This document shows, in pieces, positions 41,126 to 49,692 of a DNA stretch of 62,524 nt (positions within the stretch are counted from its first letter, which is position 1; each line of letters begins with the position of its first letter). Origin of the DNA: an uncultured Pelagibacteraceae bacterium (GTDB lineage Bacteria > Pseudomonadota > Alphaproteobacteria > Pelagibacterales > Pelagibacteraceae). Made by a program: the position numbers and the translations under genes. Under the pieces are notes generated by a model. It ran no database searches. It was given only the letters and a program-made list of their open reading frames with translations, and was not told the DNA's origin. The stretch is taken from NCBI GenBank assembly GCA_902590365.1, contig CACIWJ010000002.1:1-62524 (forward strand), in the 5' to 3' direction.

Positions 41126-42098
41126 AATTAATTAATTTTGATTTTATTTTTGAAACAGAAGATTTGTTTAAAGTGGATAGAGTTAAAACCTTTTTTTTTA
41201 TTTTGTTTTCAAATTTTTTAATTTTTTCATTTAATATTTTTTTATCAATTAAGTCGATTTTATTAAACACTATAAGTTCATTTTTTTTAACTAATTCTTT
41301 ACTATATTTTTTTAGTTCGTTTCTTATTTGTTTGTATATATTTATTAAATTATCTTCATTTACATCTATTAAATGCAATAAAGTTTTACACCTTTCTATA
41401 TGTTTTAAAAATTTAATTCCAAGGCCGCTTCCAGAATGAGCTCCTTCAATTAATCCTGGTATGTCTGCTAAAGTAATTTCTTTATCGTCATACAAAGCCA
41501 CTCCTAAATTGGGATTTATAGTTGTAAACTTATAATTTGCAATTTTTGGTGTTGCGCTTGTTATTGATGCTAACAAACTTGATTTTCCAGCATTTGGCTG
41601 ACCTATAATTCCAATGTCTGCGATTGTTTTTAATTGTAGCCAAATCCAAAACTCTTCTCCCTTTATTCCTTTTGTGAACTTTTTGGGTGCTCTATTCGTT
41701 GAAGATTTAAATCTTGTATTTCCTAAACCGCCTTTTCCTCCAGTTGCAGCGACAAATTCTTCATTTTCTTCTTTAAAATCAAAAATTAATGTTTTGTTAT
41801 CTTCTTCAAAAACTTGTGTACCTATTGGAACTTTTAAATATAAACTGCCTCCACCTCTTCCAGTTTTATTTTTACCTTTACCGTCATCGCCTTTTTTTGC
41901 TTTAAAATGTTGTTGATATCTATAATCTATTAAAGTATTTAAATTTCTTTCTGATCTAAGAATTATTGAACCACCTCTTCCACCATCTCCTCCATCAGGA
42001 CCTCCAAATTCAATAAACTTTTCTCTTCTAAAACTTGGAGAGCCAGAACCACCATCACCAGCTTTAATAAATATTTTTACTTGATCTAAAAATTTCAT
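41115..42098 (-). CDS. obgE: GTPase ObgE/CgtA
   Basis: ObgE (327 residues) is a ribosome-associated GTPase involved in 50S assembly and stress signalling. The glycine-rich Obg domain (residues 1-157: GGDGGRGGSIILR, GRGGGSLYLKVPIGT) is followed by the G domain: GQPNAGKSSLLASI, DIPGLIEGAHSGSGLG, and NKIDLIDK. The variable C-terminal domain is absent. It sits downstream of rpmA and rplU, the conserved arrangement. Confidence 0.96.
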   Translation of the reverse strand: MKFLDQVKIFIKAGDGGSGSPSFRREKFIEFGGPDGGDGGRGGSIILRSERNLNTLIDYRYQQHFKAKKGDDGKGKNKTGRGGGSLYLKVPIGTQVFEEDNKTLIFDFKEENEEFVAATGGKGGLGNTRFKSSTNRAPKKFTKGIKGEEFWIWLQLKTIADIGIIGQPNAGKSSLLASITSATPKIANYKFTTINPNLGVALYDDKEITLADIPGLIEGAHSGSGLGIKFLKHIERCKTLLHLIDVNEDNLINIYKQIRNELKKYSKELVKKNELIVFNKIDLIDKKILNEKIKKFENKIKKKVLTLSTLNKSSVSKIKSKLINYVS

Positions 42099-42128
42099 AA
42101 TACAACAATTTTTTTTATGTTGTATATA

Positions 42129-42383
42129 TTAATTGGGTTTTACAGAAACAAATGTTCTATCAGACTTTGTTTTTTTAAACTCAACAGTCCCTTCAATTTT
42201 TGAAAAAATTGAATGATCTTTACCCATACCAACATGTTCGCCAGGAAAGATTTTTGTTCCTCTTTGTCTTACTATTATATTTCCAGGGATTACTTTTTGG
42301 CCGCCGTATTTTTTTACACCAAGTCTTCGACCGGCACTGTCTCTTCCATTTCTCGATGATCCACCTGCTTTTTTTGTTGCCAT
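42129..42383 (-). CDS. rpmA: 50S ribosomal protein L27
   Basis: L27 (84 residues) lies near the peptidyl-transferase centre. [28 protein letters not shown] at the start (quoted across its length) and [15 protein letters not shown] are nearly invariant. No cleavable N-terminal extension is present. It follows rplU by 12 bases. Confidence 0.98.
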   Translation of the reverse strand: MATKKAGGSSRNGRDSAGRRLGVKKYGGQKVIPGNIIVRQRGTKIFPGEHVGMGKDHSIFSKIEGTVEFKKTKSDRTFVSVKPN

Positions 42384-42395
42384 AACTTACCTAGT

Positions 42396-42797
42396 TTATT
42401 TAGATTTTAATTCCTCTTTTTTTTCAACTGATTTTGTTACTTTAGGAGCCTTTGACGCTTCTGATAATATTTTTCCATCTTTAGAGAATATTTTATTAAT
42501 TTTTATTAATGAAAAATCCTGTCTATGACCATTTTTTCTTCTAGAATTTTTTCTTCTTCTTTTTTTAAAAATTAAAATTGTTCTATTTTTTCCATTTTTA
42601 ACTAAGTTTGCTTCAACTTTTGCACCATCAATTTTTGGAGCGCCTATTTCAGCTGTTTTATCATCTCCGTAAGCTAAAACTTCTTTAAATTCAATTTTTG
42701 AATTAACTTTTAAATTATCTAATTTTTCAATTTTCAGTATTTCTCCAGCTTTAACTTTGTACTGTTTTCCACCTGTTTGTATTACTGCAAATGACAT
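42396..42797 (-). CDS. rplU: 50S ribosomal protein L21 with charged C-terminal tail
   Basis: L21 (133 residues) starts with FAVIQTGGKQYKVKAGEIL and contains the RNA-binding KKRRRKNSRRKNGHRQDF stretch. The family core is about 103 residues; the remaining tail (SEASKAPKVTKSVEKKEEL) is Lys/Glu/Ala rich, recalling the tails of S16 and L19 here. The gene has a good sigma-70-like promoter and an AAGGA ribosome-binding site. Confidence 0.97.
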   Translation of the reverse strand: MSFAVIQTGGKQYKVKAGEILKIEKLDNLKVNSKIEFKEVLAYGDDKTAEIGAPKIDGAKVEANLVKNGKNRTILIFKKRRRKNSRRKNGHRQDFSLIKINKIFSKDGKILSEASKAPKVTKSVEKKEELKSK

Positions 42798-42803
42798 TGT
42801 AAA

Positions 42804-42852
42804 TCCTTATTTTTTATAAGCTGAAATATAGTTCCAGTCTTACTATAGTCAA
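42804..42852 (-). promoter_or_regulatory. rplU promoter and ribosome-binding site
   Basis: On the minus strand TTGACT (42852-42847) and TATATT (42830-42825) are 16 bases apart. AAGGA (42808-42804) precedes the ATG at 42797. The predicted leader is only about 20 bases, so there is no room for an L21-type structured leader. Confidence 0.65.
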
Positions 42853-42862
42853 GTTGAATAAG

Positions 42863-43582
42863 TTAGAAATTATCCTTTAAATCTCTTAATTTTGAAAAGT
42901 CTTTTAAATTTTTGGCTCTTAAAAAAATGTTGTACGTTAATTCTTCTTTTAGAGTAGATGGTATTGTAGGTAAATTTTTTTCTACTTTACGTTTTATTTC
43001 AATAATTTTTTTTTTTAAATTTTTATTATTTTTATCATATTTGGAACAAAATAATGAATTTTGAAGAGTATACTCATGTCCACAATAAATTTTAGTATCA
43101 GGTGGTAGTTTTTTTAATTTATTTAAAGAGTTATACATCTGTTCATAAGTTCCCTCAAAAATTCTTCCACAACCTAATGAAAAAAGAGTATCTCCAGTAA
43201 ATGCAATTTTTTCTTTAATAAAATAAAAACAAATATGGCCAGAGGTGTGACCAGGTATATGAATTATTTTTGCTTCAAAATTTTCACTTTTCCAAATTTC
43301 GTTGTTTTCTAATAATATATCTATGTTAGGGATTCTTTGTTTGTCATTTTTAAAACCAACAATTTTAATTTTATATTTTTTTTTTAAATCATTATTTCCT
43401 CCAACATGATCATAATGATGGTGTGTATTTAATACGAATTTTAGTTTAATATTTTTGCTTTCTACAAAATTAATTATCGGTTCTGCTTCGCTTGGATCTA
43501 CAACACATGCATGATTATATTTTTCATCTATAATTACATATGAGTAATTATCTTTAAGACATTTAATTATTTCTACTTTCAT
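42863..43582 (-). CDS. gloB: hydroxyacylglutathione hydrolase (glyoxalase II)
   Basis: GloB (239 residues) hydrolyses S-lactoylglutathione, completing methylglyoxal detoxification. The metallo-beta-lactamase motif NTHHHYDHVGG, HIPGHTSGHICFY, AFTGDTLFSLGCGR and YCGHEYTLQN supply the metal ligands. The C-terminal substrate domain with LPTIPSTLKEELTYNIFLR is typical. It lies 1 base after metW, so it may be cotranscribed with metX-metW. Confidence 0.94.
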   Translation of the reverse strand: MKVEIIKCLKDNYSYVIIDEKYNHACVVDPSEAEPIINFVESKNIKLKFVLNTHHHYDHVGGNNDLKKKYKIKIVGFKNDKQRIPNIDILLENNEIWKSENFEAKIIHIPGHTSGHICFYFIKEKIAFTGDTLFSLGCGRIFEGTYEQMYNSLNKLKKLPPDTKIYCGHEYTLQNSLFCSKYDKNNKNLKKKIIEIKRKVEKNLPTIPSTLKEELTYNIFLRAKNLKDFSKLRDLKDNF

Positions 43583-43583
43583 A

Positions 43584-44138
43584 TTATTTTTCTATTAGAA
43601 AAATTCCAAGTTCAGAAAAAATATTTTGAAAATTTAGGTTTGAACTATTTATTTTTATCTTTTTTTTATTACAATAATTTTTAAAATCTTTAATTGTGCA
43701 CATATGAAGATTAGGAGTGTTATACCATTCATTAGGCAAATTGCTTGTAACTGGCATAGTACCTTTGAGTAATAGATGCATTCTAACTTTCCAGTATCCA
43801 AAATTTGGAATTGTAACAATTGCTTTTTTGCCGATTCTTAGCAATTCGTTTATTACATTTTCTGGATCTAAAAATGCCTGTAGTGTTTGACTCAAAATTA
43901 CGTAGTCAAACGACGATATAGGAAATTGTTTTAAGTCCTTTTCAGCATCTCCTTCAATTACTGTTAGTCCTTTTTCAATACATTTTTGAACATTATTTTT
44001 TGATATTTCTAAACCTCTAATATCTTTAGTAATATTTTCATAAATATATTTCATTAGTTGACCATCTCCACAACCTACGTCTAAAACTTTTGAATTTTTT
44101 TTAATTAGCTTGGCTATTATATTAAATTCTTTTTTCAT
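43584..44138 (-). CDS. metW: methionine biosynthesis protein MetW (methyltransferase fold)
   Basis: MetW (184 residues) has a class I SAM-binding motif (VLDVGCGDGQLMKYI) and the family stretch YVILSQTLQAFLDPENVINELLRIG. PNEWYNTPNLHMCTIKDF is also characteristic. It acts with MetX in homoserine acylation in many proteobacteria, though its exact reaction is unsettled. It overlaps metX by 4 bases, so it should share the SAM-II control. Confidence 0.93.
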   Translation of the reverse strand: MKKEFNIIAKLIKKNSKVLDVGCGDGQLMKYIYENITKDIRGLEISKNNVQKCIEKGLTVIEGDAEKDLKQFPISSFDYVILSQTLQAFLDPENVINELLRIGKKAIVTIPNFGYWKVRMHLLLKGTMPVTSNLPNEWYNTPNLHMCTIKDFKNYCNKKKIKINSSNLNFQNIFSELGIFLIEK

Positions 44139-45256
44139 ATTTTTTTATTATAAGAAGTATTTAAAAAATTTTTTATAGCATTTAAAAAATCAGGAACATC
44201 TAGTAAAAATGAATCATGACCTTTATCTGATGTTATTTCTGCAAAACCTACATCTTTTCCAATAGCATTTAATGCAATTACTATGTCACGATTTTCAGAT
44301 GTTGGGTATAGCCAATCAGAAGTAAAAGAAATTATAAAAAATTTTGTTTCACTTTTTTCAAATGCTTTTGAAAGGTTACCATTGAACTGTTTTGTTAGAT
44401 CGAAATAATCCATCGCCCTTGTTATATATAAATAGCTATTTGCGTCAAATCGATCTACAAATACTGATCCTTGATATCTAAGATAACTCTCAATTTGGAA
44501 ATCAGCGTCAAAACTAAATTTTAGATCATCTCTTTCTTGAAGTTTTCTTCCAAATTTTTCTTGTAAACCTTTTTTAGATAAATATGTAATATGAGCAGCC
44601 ATTCTTGCAACTGCTAAACCTTTATCAGGTAATTTTTTATTTTCTTCATAAAACCCATTTGACCAATTGTGATCTGCCATTATTGATTGTCTTCCAAGTT
44701 CATTTAAAGCAATATTTTGCGCCGAGTGACTAGCTGTACAAGCTATTGGAATGGCAGTTCTTGATTTATTTGGAAAATTAGAAACGAATTGTAGTACTTG
44801 CATACCTCCCATTGAACCACCAACTACTGAAAATAATTTGTCAATTTTAAAGAATTCTAATAGATGATACTGGGCATTAACCATATCGTTAATAGTGATA
44901 ACCGGAAAATTAGTTCCAAATGGTTTACTGTTTTCCGGATTGATATTGCTAGGACCATAAGATCCCATACATCCACCAATTACATTTGCACAAATTACAA
45001 AATATTTGTTTGTATCGATAGCTTTTCCGGGACCCAAAGCGTTGCTCCACCAGCCTTCTTTTTTAGTTATGGGATTTATCTCAGCCGCAAATTGATCCCC
45101 AGTTAGTGCATGAAATGCTAAAATAGCATTGTCCCTTTTTTCGTTGAGTTGACCATATGTTTCATAAGCCAATGGAAAATTAACAATAGTTTTTCCACAA
45201 TCTAACTTTAATGGTTTATCAATAATTAAATTTTTTACCTTTTCAGTTTTGTTCAT
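44135..45256 (-). CDS. metX: homoserine O-acyltransferase MetX
   Basis: MetX (373 residues) is an alpha/beta hydrolase-fold enzyme that acylates homoserine, the first committed step to methionine. The nucleophile elbow GGSMGGMQVLQF, Asp in FTSDWLYPT and His in SDKGHDSFLLD form the triad. FPLAYETYGQLNEKRDNAILAFHALTG near the start (quoted across its length) is typical. Acetyl versus succinyl specificity cannot be read here. A SAM-II riboswitch and a strong promoter stand directly upstream. Confidence 0.96.
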   Translation of the reverse strand: MNKTEKVKNLIIDKPLKLDCGKTIVNFPLAYETYGQLNEKRDNAILAFHALTGDQFAAEINPITKKEGWWSNALGPGKAIDTNKYFVICANVIGGCMGSYGPSNINPENSKPFGTNFPVITINDMVNAQYHLLEFFKIDKLFSVVGGSMGGMQVLQFVSNFPNKSRTAIPIACTASHSAQNIALNELGRQSIMADHNWSNGFYEENKKLPDKGLAVARMAAHITYLSKKGLQEKFGRKLQERDDLKFSFDADFQIESYLRYQGSVFVDRFDANSYLYITRAMDYFDLTKQFNGNLSKAFEKSETKFFIISFTSDWLYPTSENRDIVIALNAIGKDVGFAEITSDKGHDSFLLDVPDFLNAIKNFLNTSYNKKI

Positions 45257-45284
45257 TTTTCTTTCATTTTGAATTGTGAGGTAA

Positions 45285-45341
45285 AAAAACTTATTTAGCG
45301 GTTTTTTTAAAGCGCTCGCAATTCAGTTAAATCAGCGCTCT
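45285..45341 (-). ncRNA. SAM-II riboswitch upstream of metX
   Basis: Read on the minus strand, the leader contains AGCGCTGATTTAACTGAATT, then GCGAGCGCTTTAAA and ACCGCTAAATAAG. This matches the compact SAM-II (metA-motif) aptamer. P1 is formed by AGCGCT (45339-45334) with AGCGCT (45316-45311), extended by G-U and A-U pairs. The GCTAAAT tail can pair with GATTTAA in the loop to form the pseudoknot. It ends about 30 bases before the metX ATG, so SAM binding would block ribosome access. Confidence 0.9.
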
Positions 45342-45344
45342 TTT

Positions 45345-45373
45345 TATGTACTAAATCATTTTTAAAATGTCAA
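45345..45373 (-). promoter_or_regulatory. metX promoter
   Basis: On the minus strand a consensus TTGACA (45373-45368) is followed after 17 bases by TACATA (45350-45345). Transcription would start within a few bases of the SAM-II aptamer, as expected for this compact riboswitch. Confidence 0.7.
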
Positions 45374-45445
45374 ATTTAAAAAAATCACGTTAATTTTGCT
45401 ATTAAAGTTTATTAATTTATTTATAAAGATTAAATAAATACCAAA

Positions 45446-46522
45446 ATGACACAATTAAAATTCAGGAAAATTAACATAGAAAGCTATAGGCCGGGTAAGT
45501 CTACATTAGGCAAAATTAAAAACTTAATTAAATTATCAGCCAATGAGTCTGCTTTAGGAGTGAGTTCACGAGTAAAAAAATTAAACTTAAAAAATATAAA
45601 TATTGAAAAATATCCAGACAGTAAATGTAAAGAATTAAGAAGTCAAATCGCAAAAAATTTTAGATGTGATTTTAACAAAATTATTTGCGGATCAGGATCT
45701 GACGAAATTATACAAATGATCTGTCAATTATTTCTTAATAAAAATGATGAAGTTATATTGCCTAAATATAGTTTTTTAATGTATAGAATATATGCAAAAA
45801 TAGTTGGCGCTAAAATAATTTTTTCTAAAGAAAAAAATTTTAAAATTTGTGTTGATGATATTATTTCAAAAATATCTAATAAAACAAAAATTGTTTTTTT
45901 AGCAAATCCAAATAATCCAACGGGAACTTATTTAAATTTTAAAGAATTGAAAAATCTTAGAAAAAAATTAAATAAAAAAATTCTTTTAGTTATAGATGAT
46001 GCTTACTTTGAATATATGACACAAAAAGATTATGTATCTGGTTTAAAACTGTTTAAAAATAATAATAATGTTTTTATTTTAAGAACTTTTTCCAAAGTAT
46101 ACGGACTAGCATCTTTAAGAGTAGGATGGGGGTATGGATCAAAAAAAATAATAGATGAATTATACAAAATTAAACCACCATTTAATGTTAATAAAATTGC
46201 CCAGTTGTCTGCGATTGAGTCTTTAAAAGATTATAAATTTTTAAAAAAATCTGTTAAACACAATCTAAATTGGTCAGTAAAGATTAAAAAATTTTTAGAA
46301 AATAAAAATATTAAAACTAATAAAATTGCAGCGAATTTCTTTTTGTTAGATTTTGATAGTTGCAAAAAATCTGCTAATTATGTGGCAAAAAAATTAGAAA
46401 ATAAAGGTATAATTTTGAGATCTATGGAGAACTATAAAATGAAAAATAAACTAAGAATGACTATTGGTTCTGTTGCTCAGAATAAAAAATTTATTAAAGA
46501 AATAAAAAATATTTTAAGATAA
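45446..46522 (+). CDS. hisC: histidinol-phosphate / aromatic aminotransferase
   Basis: This 358-residue fold-type I PLP enzyme has the HisC features: YPDSKCKELRSQIA, CGSGSDEIIQMICQLF, FLANPNNPTGTYL and the Schiff-base Lys in RTFSKVYGLASLRVGWGYG (part). HisC enzymes transaminate histidinol phosphate and often also phenylpyruvate or hydroxyphenylpyruvate. Overlap with a tyrA-like gene suggests the aromatic role matters; a second hisC elsewhere cannot be excluded. I could not pick a clear promoter in the AT-rich space upstream. Confidence 0.9.
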   Translation: MTQLKFRKINIESYRPGKSTLGKIKNLIKLSANESALGVSSRVKKLNLKNINIEKYPDSKCKELRSQIAKNFRCDFNKIICGSGSDEIIQMICQLFLNKNDEVILPKYSFLMYRIYAKIVGAKIIFSKEKNFKICVDDIISKISNKTKIVFLANPNNPTGTYLNFKELKNLRKKLNKKILLVIDDAYFEYMTQKDYVSGLKLFKNNNNVFILRTFSKVYGLASLRVGWGYGSKKIIDELYKIKPPFNVNKIAQLSAIESLKDYKFLKKSVKHNLNWSVKIKKFLENKNIKTNKIAANFFLLDFDSCKKSANYVAKKLENKGIILRSMENYKMKNKLRMTIGSVAQNKKFIKEIKNILR

Positions 46523-47418
46523 TGAATAGAATTTTAATTATAGGCTGTGGATTAATTGGCTCTTCAGTTTTAAGAGCTGTACATAAAAAAAAAGTAGCTA
46601 AAAAAATTTTCATTTTAGAAAAATCAAAAAATAATATTTCTAAAATTAAAAGATTGAATCTTAAATGTCAGATAATTAAAGATTTTAAAAATGAAATTCC
46701 AAAGATGGATATGATAATTTTTTGTACACATTTAAGCAATTACGAAGAGGCTTTAAAAAAAATTAACAAATTCTTAAACAAAAAAACTATAATTACAGAT
46801 GTTGGTTCGACAAAAAATTTAATATTACAAAAAATAAGAAAGAAACTTAAAAAAGGAGTTTTTTGGACACCGAGTCATCCAATTGCTGGATCTGAAGTAA
46901 GTGGCCCAGAATTTGGTCATTCTAATTTATTTAAAAACAAATGGTGTGTGCTCATTAAGGAAAAAAATTCAAATAAAGAACATTTAAAAAAACTAAATAA
47001 ATTTTGGAAAAAAATTGGATGTAAAATTGTTATGATGAATTCCGAAACACATGATCATATATTTGCAATAACTAGTCATCTGCCTCACTTAATTGCTTAT
47101 AATATAGTAAAAACAGCACTAGATTTTGAAAAAAAAAGAAAATCAAATTTTATAAAATTTAGTGCTGGTGGATTGCGAGATTTTTCACGTATTGCAGCAA
47201 GTAATGAGATTATGTGGAGAGATGTTTTTTTAAGTAATCAAAAAAATATTATATCGGCAATTAATTTATTTATTAAAAATCTTAATGCTTTTAAAAAAGA
47301 TATTAGTATTAAAAATAGCAATAAAATAATTAAAAAATTAACTCTTACCAAAAAAGTTAGAAAAAAAATTATTCAGTTGAAACAAGATGTGGATTTACCT
47401 GATTTTGGAAGAAATTAG
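46522..47418 (+). CDS. tyrA: prephenate/arogenate dehydrogenase
   Basis: This 298-residue TyrA-type enzyme has the Rossmann motif IIGCGLIGSSVLRAV, DVGSTKNLIL, the active-site HPIAGSEVSGPEFG and the His in ITSHLPHLIAYNI. It makes hydroxyphenylpyruvate or tyrosine. There is no fused chorismate mutase or ACT domain. It starts on the hisC stop (TAATG), forming a two-gene tyrosine module. It ends with a 4-base convergent overlap with the next gene. Confidence 0.92.
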   Translation: MNRILIIGCGLIGSSVLRAVHKKKVAKKIFILEKSKNNISKIKRLNLKCQIIKDFKNEIPKMDMIIFCTHLSNYEEALKKINKFLNKKTIITDVGSTKNLILQKIRKKLKKGVFWTPSHPIAGSEVSGPEFGHSNLFKNKWCVLIKEKNSNKEHLKKLNKFWKKIGCKIVMMNSETHDHIFAITSHLPHLIAYNIVKTALDFEKKRKSNFIKFSAGGLRDFSRIAASNEIMWRDVFLSNQKNIISAINLFIKNLNAFKKDISIKNSNKIIKKLTLTKKVRKKIIQLKQDVDLPDFGRN

Positions 47419-48938
47419 TTTTTTAATTCTGAATCAAGGTTTTTAAGGTATTTTTTAAAGTTTGATGCTCCTTTTATAGAGTCTTTATAGATAGGCTTTC
47501 TAGCTTGGTTAAAGCTTACAGTTTTAATTATTTTTTTGTTTTTATAAAATTCTAAACAGTTTTGCTGCCAATTAAGATCACAAAATTTTATTAATTCATT
47601 TATTTTTTGTTCTGGATTATTAATTAGATCTTCATATTTAAGATCAAAAATTTGATTCTTTAAATTTTTCTTCCAAAAATCCATTAAATCTTGGTAAATC
47701 TTATAATAATCTACAATATCCTTAATGTCGTTTGAAAAAAACATACCCCCTTCAAATTCATTTTTATAAATTGACCAACTGTTTTCAAATGAGTCTCTTG
47801 AACAATGAATAATTATTGAATTTGGAAAAATAGATTTGATAAAACCTATCCATCTAAAGTTAAGTGGTGCCTTATCGGTAATGATGTTGGCATTGCACAT
47901 TTTGTTTAAAAAATTTAAATAATCACTTTTAAATTTATTAAATAAATTTTCTAAATCATTTTTATTTTCGACTTGGCTAAAAAATTTTTGAAAATAATTT
48001 GATAATAATAAAATTTCACCTCCTCCATAAACTTCTGAATGACTTGAAATTATCTGTTCAACCAGTGAAGTGCCAGTTCTAGGCATACCTAAAATAAATA
48101 TAATTTTTTTTTCATTTTGAGTTAAAGGAAGTTTTTGTAATGTATTGTTCTGATAGAAATTTTTTATTTTTTGGAAAAGTTTTTTATCATTTTCAATATC
48201 ATAATTTAAAAGACTTTTTTTTAATTTATTTGCTTTTTCAATATAAAAAAAAGATTTTTCGTAATCCTTTATGTCTTCATAAACTTTTCCTAGCGCAAAA
48301 CTTAAATCAATAATATTACTTTTGTGTAATTTTTCGTCTTTTATTTTTTTTTCCATTGTTTTTATATGATCATTGCTAGAATTATACTTTTCTAGCATTG
48401 CAATACCTCGGTCAGCTTTGGTGAAATTTTCATCAAGTTTTAATATTTTTTTATAATAAATTTTTGCTTCATCAAATTTACCTATGGATTGTAGTAATGA
48501 AGCAAGATTATAATTTGTTTCAATTACTTCAGAATTTATTTTTATTGATTTTTTTAGTAAATCCTCAGATTTTTCAACATGATTAATTTCTTCATATAAA
48601 GCAGCTAGATTATTAAGTGTATTTATATAATTTGGTTTTATTTCTAAAACTTTCTGAAAGTATTTTTCTGCAGGATCGTACTCTTTTTTTTTATAATAAC
48701 TTAAGCCTAAATTATTTAAAAAGTTAATATTATTTTTGCTTTTTTTTAACGCATTTTCTAAAAGATCAATTGATTTTTCATACTCACCTTTTCCTTGGTA
48801 TCCTAAAGATAATAAATTATAAAATACTTCTAGCTTAGGATGTTTTTTATTTAAATAAGTTGCTTCAAATATTACTTCATCAAAATTACCAGCACTTAAT
48901 TTATTAACTAAAATTTTTAACTTTTGTTCAAGATCCAT
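47415..48938 (-). CDS. TPR-repeat protein with C-terminal sulfotransferase domain
   Basis: The 507-residue protein begins with several TPR repeats (roughly residues 20-250; for example GLSYYKKKEYDPAEKYFQKV). A sulfotransferase-like domain follows. Its PAPS 5'-phosphosulfate loop is FILGMPRTGTSLVEQIIS (about residue 285), and the 3'-phosphate segment probably SIIIHCSRDSFENSWSIY. This fusion is widespread in marine alphaproteobacteria, but its acceptor is not known to me. The TPR part may present a protein or glycan acceptor. There is no signal peptide. It is the last gene of a minus-strand run after the NlpC/P60 gene, 1 base apart. Confidence 0.85.
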   Translation of the reverse strand: MDLEQKLKILVNKLSAGNFDEVIFEATYLNKKHPKLEVFYNLLSLGYQGKGEYEKSIDLLENALKKSKNNINFLNNLGLSYYKKKEYDPAEKYFQKVLEIKPNYINTLNNLAALYEEINHVEKSEDLLKKSIKINSEVIETNYNLASLLQSIGKFDEAKIYYKKILKLDENFTKADRGIAMLEKYNSSNDHIKTMEKKIKDEKLHKSNIIDLSFALGKVYEDIKDYEKSFFYIEKANKLKKSLLNYDIENDKKLFQKIKNFYQNNTLQKLPLTQNEKKIIFILGMPRTGTSLVEQIISSHSEVYGGGEILLLSNYFQKFFSQVENKNDLENLFNKFKSDYLNFLNKMCNANIITDKAPLNFRWIGFIKSIFPNSIIIHCSRDSFENSWSIYKNEFEGGMFFSNDIKDIVDYYKIYQDLMDFWKKNLKNQIFDLKYEDLINNPEQKINELIKFCDLNWQQNCLEFYKNKKIIKTVSFNQARKPIYKDSIKGASNFKKYLKNLDSELKN

Positions 48939-48939
48939 T

Positions 48940-49692
48940 TTAAATTTTGGTAATTTTTCTTACTTTAAGGTTTGCTGTTTTTTCAATAATTTCAATTGTA
49001 TTTTTAATATTCATTGTTAAAACTTTTTTCCTGGGGCCATAAGCATGGATTAATTTTTTTGAATTAATACACACAGCCACATGTCCTTTCCAGTAAATTA
49101 TATTCCCTTTTTTTAAATTATTTAAATTTTTTTGTCCTTTTCTAATTTTAATTTGGTCTTTCGTATCTCTTGGAAAATACTTATTATTATAAAGATAATA
49201 CATCTGCACTAATGCAGAGCAATCTATTCCATCAAATGTTTTTCCACCCCACTTATATTTACAATTAATAAATAGATTTAAAATTTTTATAAAGTTTTTT
49301 TCTTTAAAGTTATTTTTTTTTATATCTTTTAAATAAATCCATTTATTTTTTTCAAACATAATAAAATTTTTATATTTTTTTAAAATTTCAATTCTACTAG
49401 CAAATGGTAATTTTTTTCTTTGTATATATTTATTAGAATTTTTTGGAAAACTAAAAATATTTGTTTTTTGAACATTTATTTTATGTGTTGGCGTAAATTT
49501 ATTCGAATATTTTATATTTTTAGTGTAGCCAACATATTTGTCAAAAGCTGTTTTAATTTTTAACCACCCTTTTTTTTTAGATAAAATTTTAAATTTTTCA
49601 CCATAAATAATTTGAGAGCTTATTTTTGATTTATAAGATGGCTTCTCATATAAATTTATATATGTATTTTTATTGTAAAAATTATTTTTCAC
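48940..49692 (-). CDS. NlpC/P60 family peptidase with SH3 domains, no signal peptide
   Basis: The 250-residue protein has an N-terminal bacterial SH3 region (NLYEKPSYKSKISSQIIYGEKF; KKGWLKIKTAFDKYVGYT) and a second, weaker SH3-like part. The C-terminal NlpC/P60 domain has the Cys nucleophile in KWGGKTFDGIDCSALVQMYY and the His in WKGHVAVCI. Such enzymes cut gamma-D-Glu-diaminopimelate bonds in murein peptides. It lacks a signal peptide, pointing to a cytoplasmic substrate. Start is GTG (49692), overlapping the AmpG-like gene by 11 bases. Confidence 0.88.
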   Translation of the reverse strand: MKNNFYNKNTYINLYEKPSYKSKISSQIIYGEKFKILSKKKGWLKIKTAFDKYVGYTKNIKYSNKFTPTHKINVQKTNIFSFPKNSNKYIQRKKLPFASRIEILKKYKNFIMFEKNKWIYLKDIKKNNFKEKNFIKILNLFINCKYKWGGKTFDGIDCSALVQMYYLYNNKYFPRDTKDQIKIRKGQKNLNNLKKGNIIYWKGHVAVCINSKKLIHAYGPRKKVLTMNIKNTIEIIEKTANLKVRKITKI

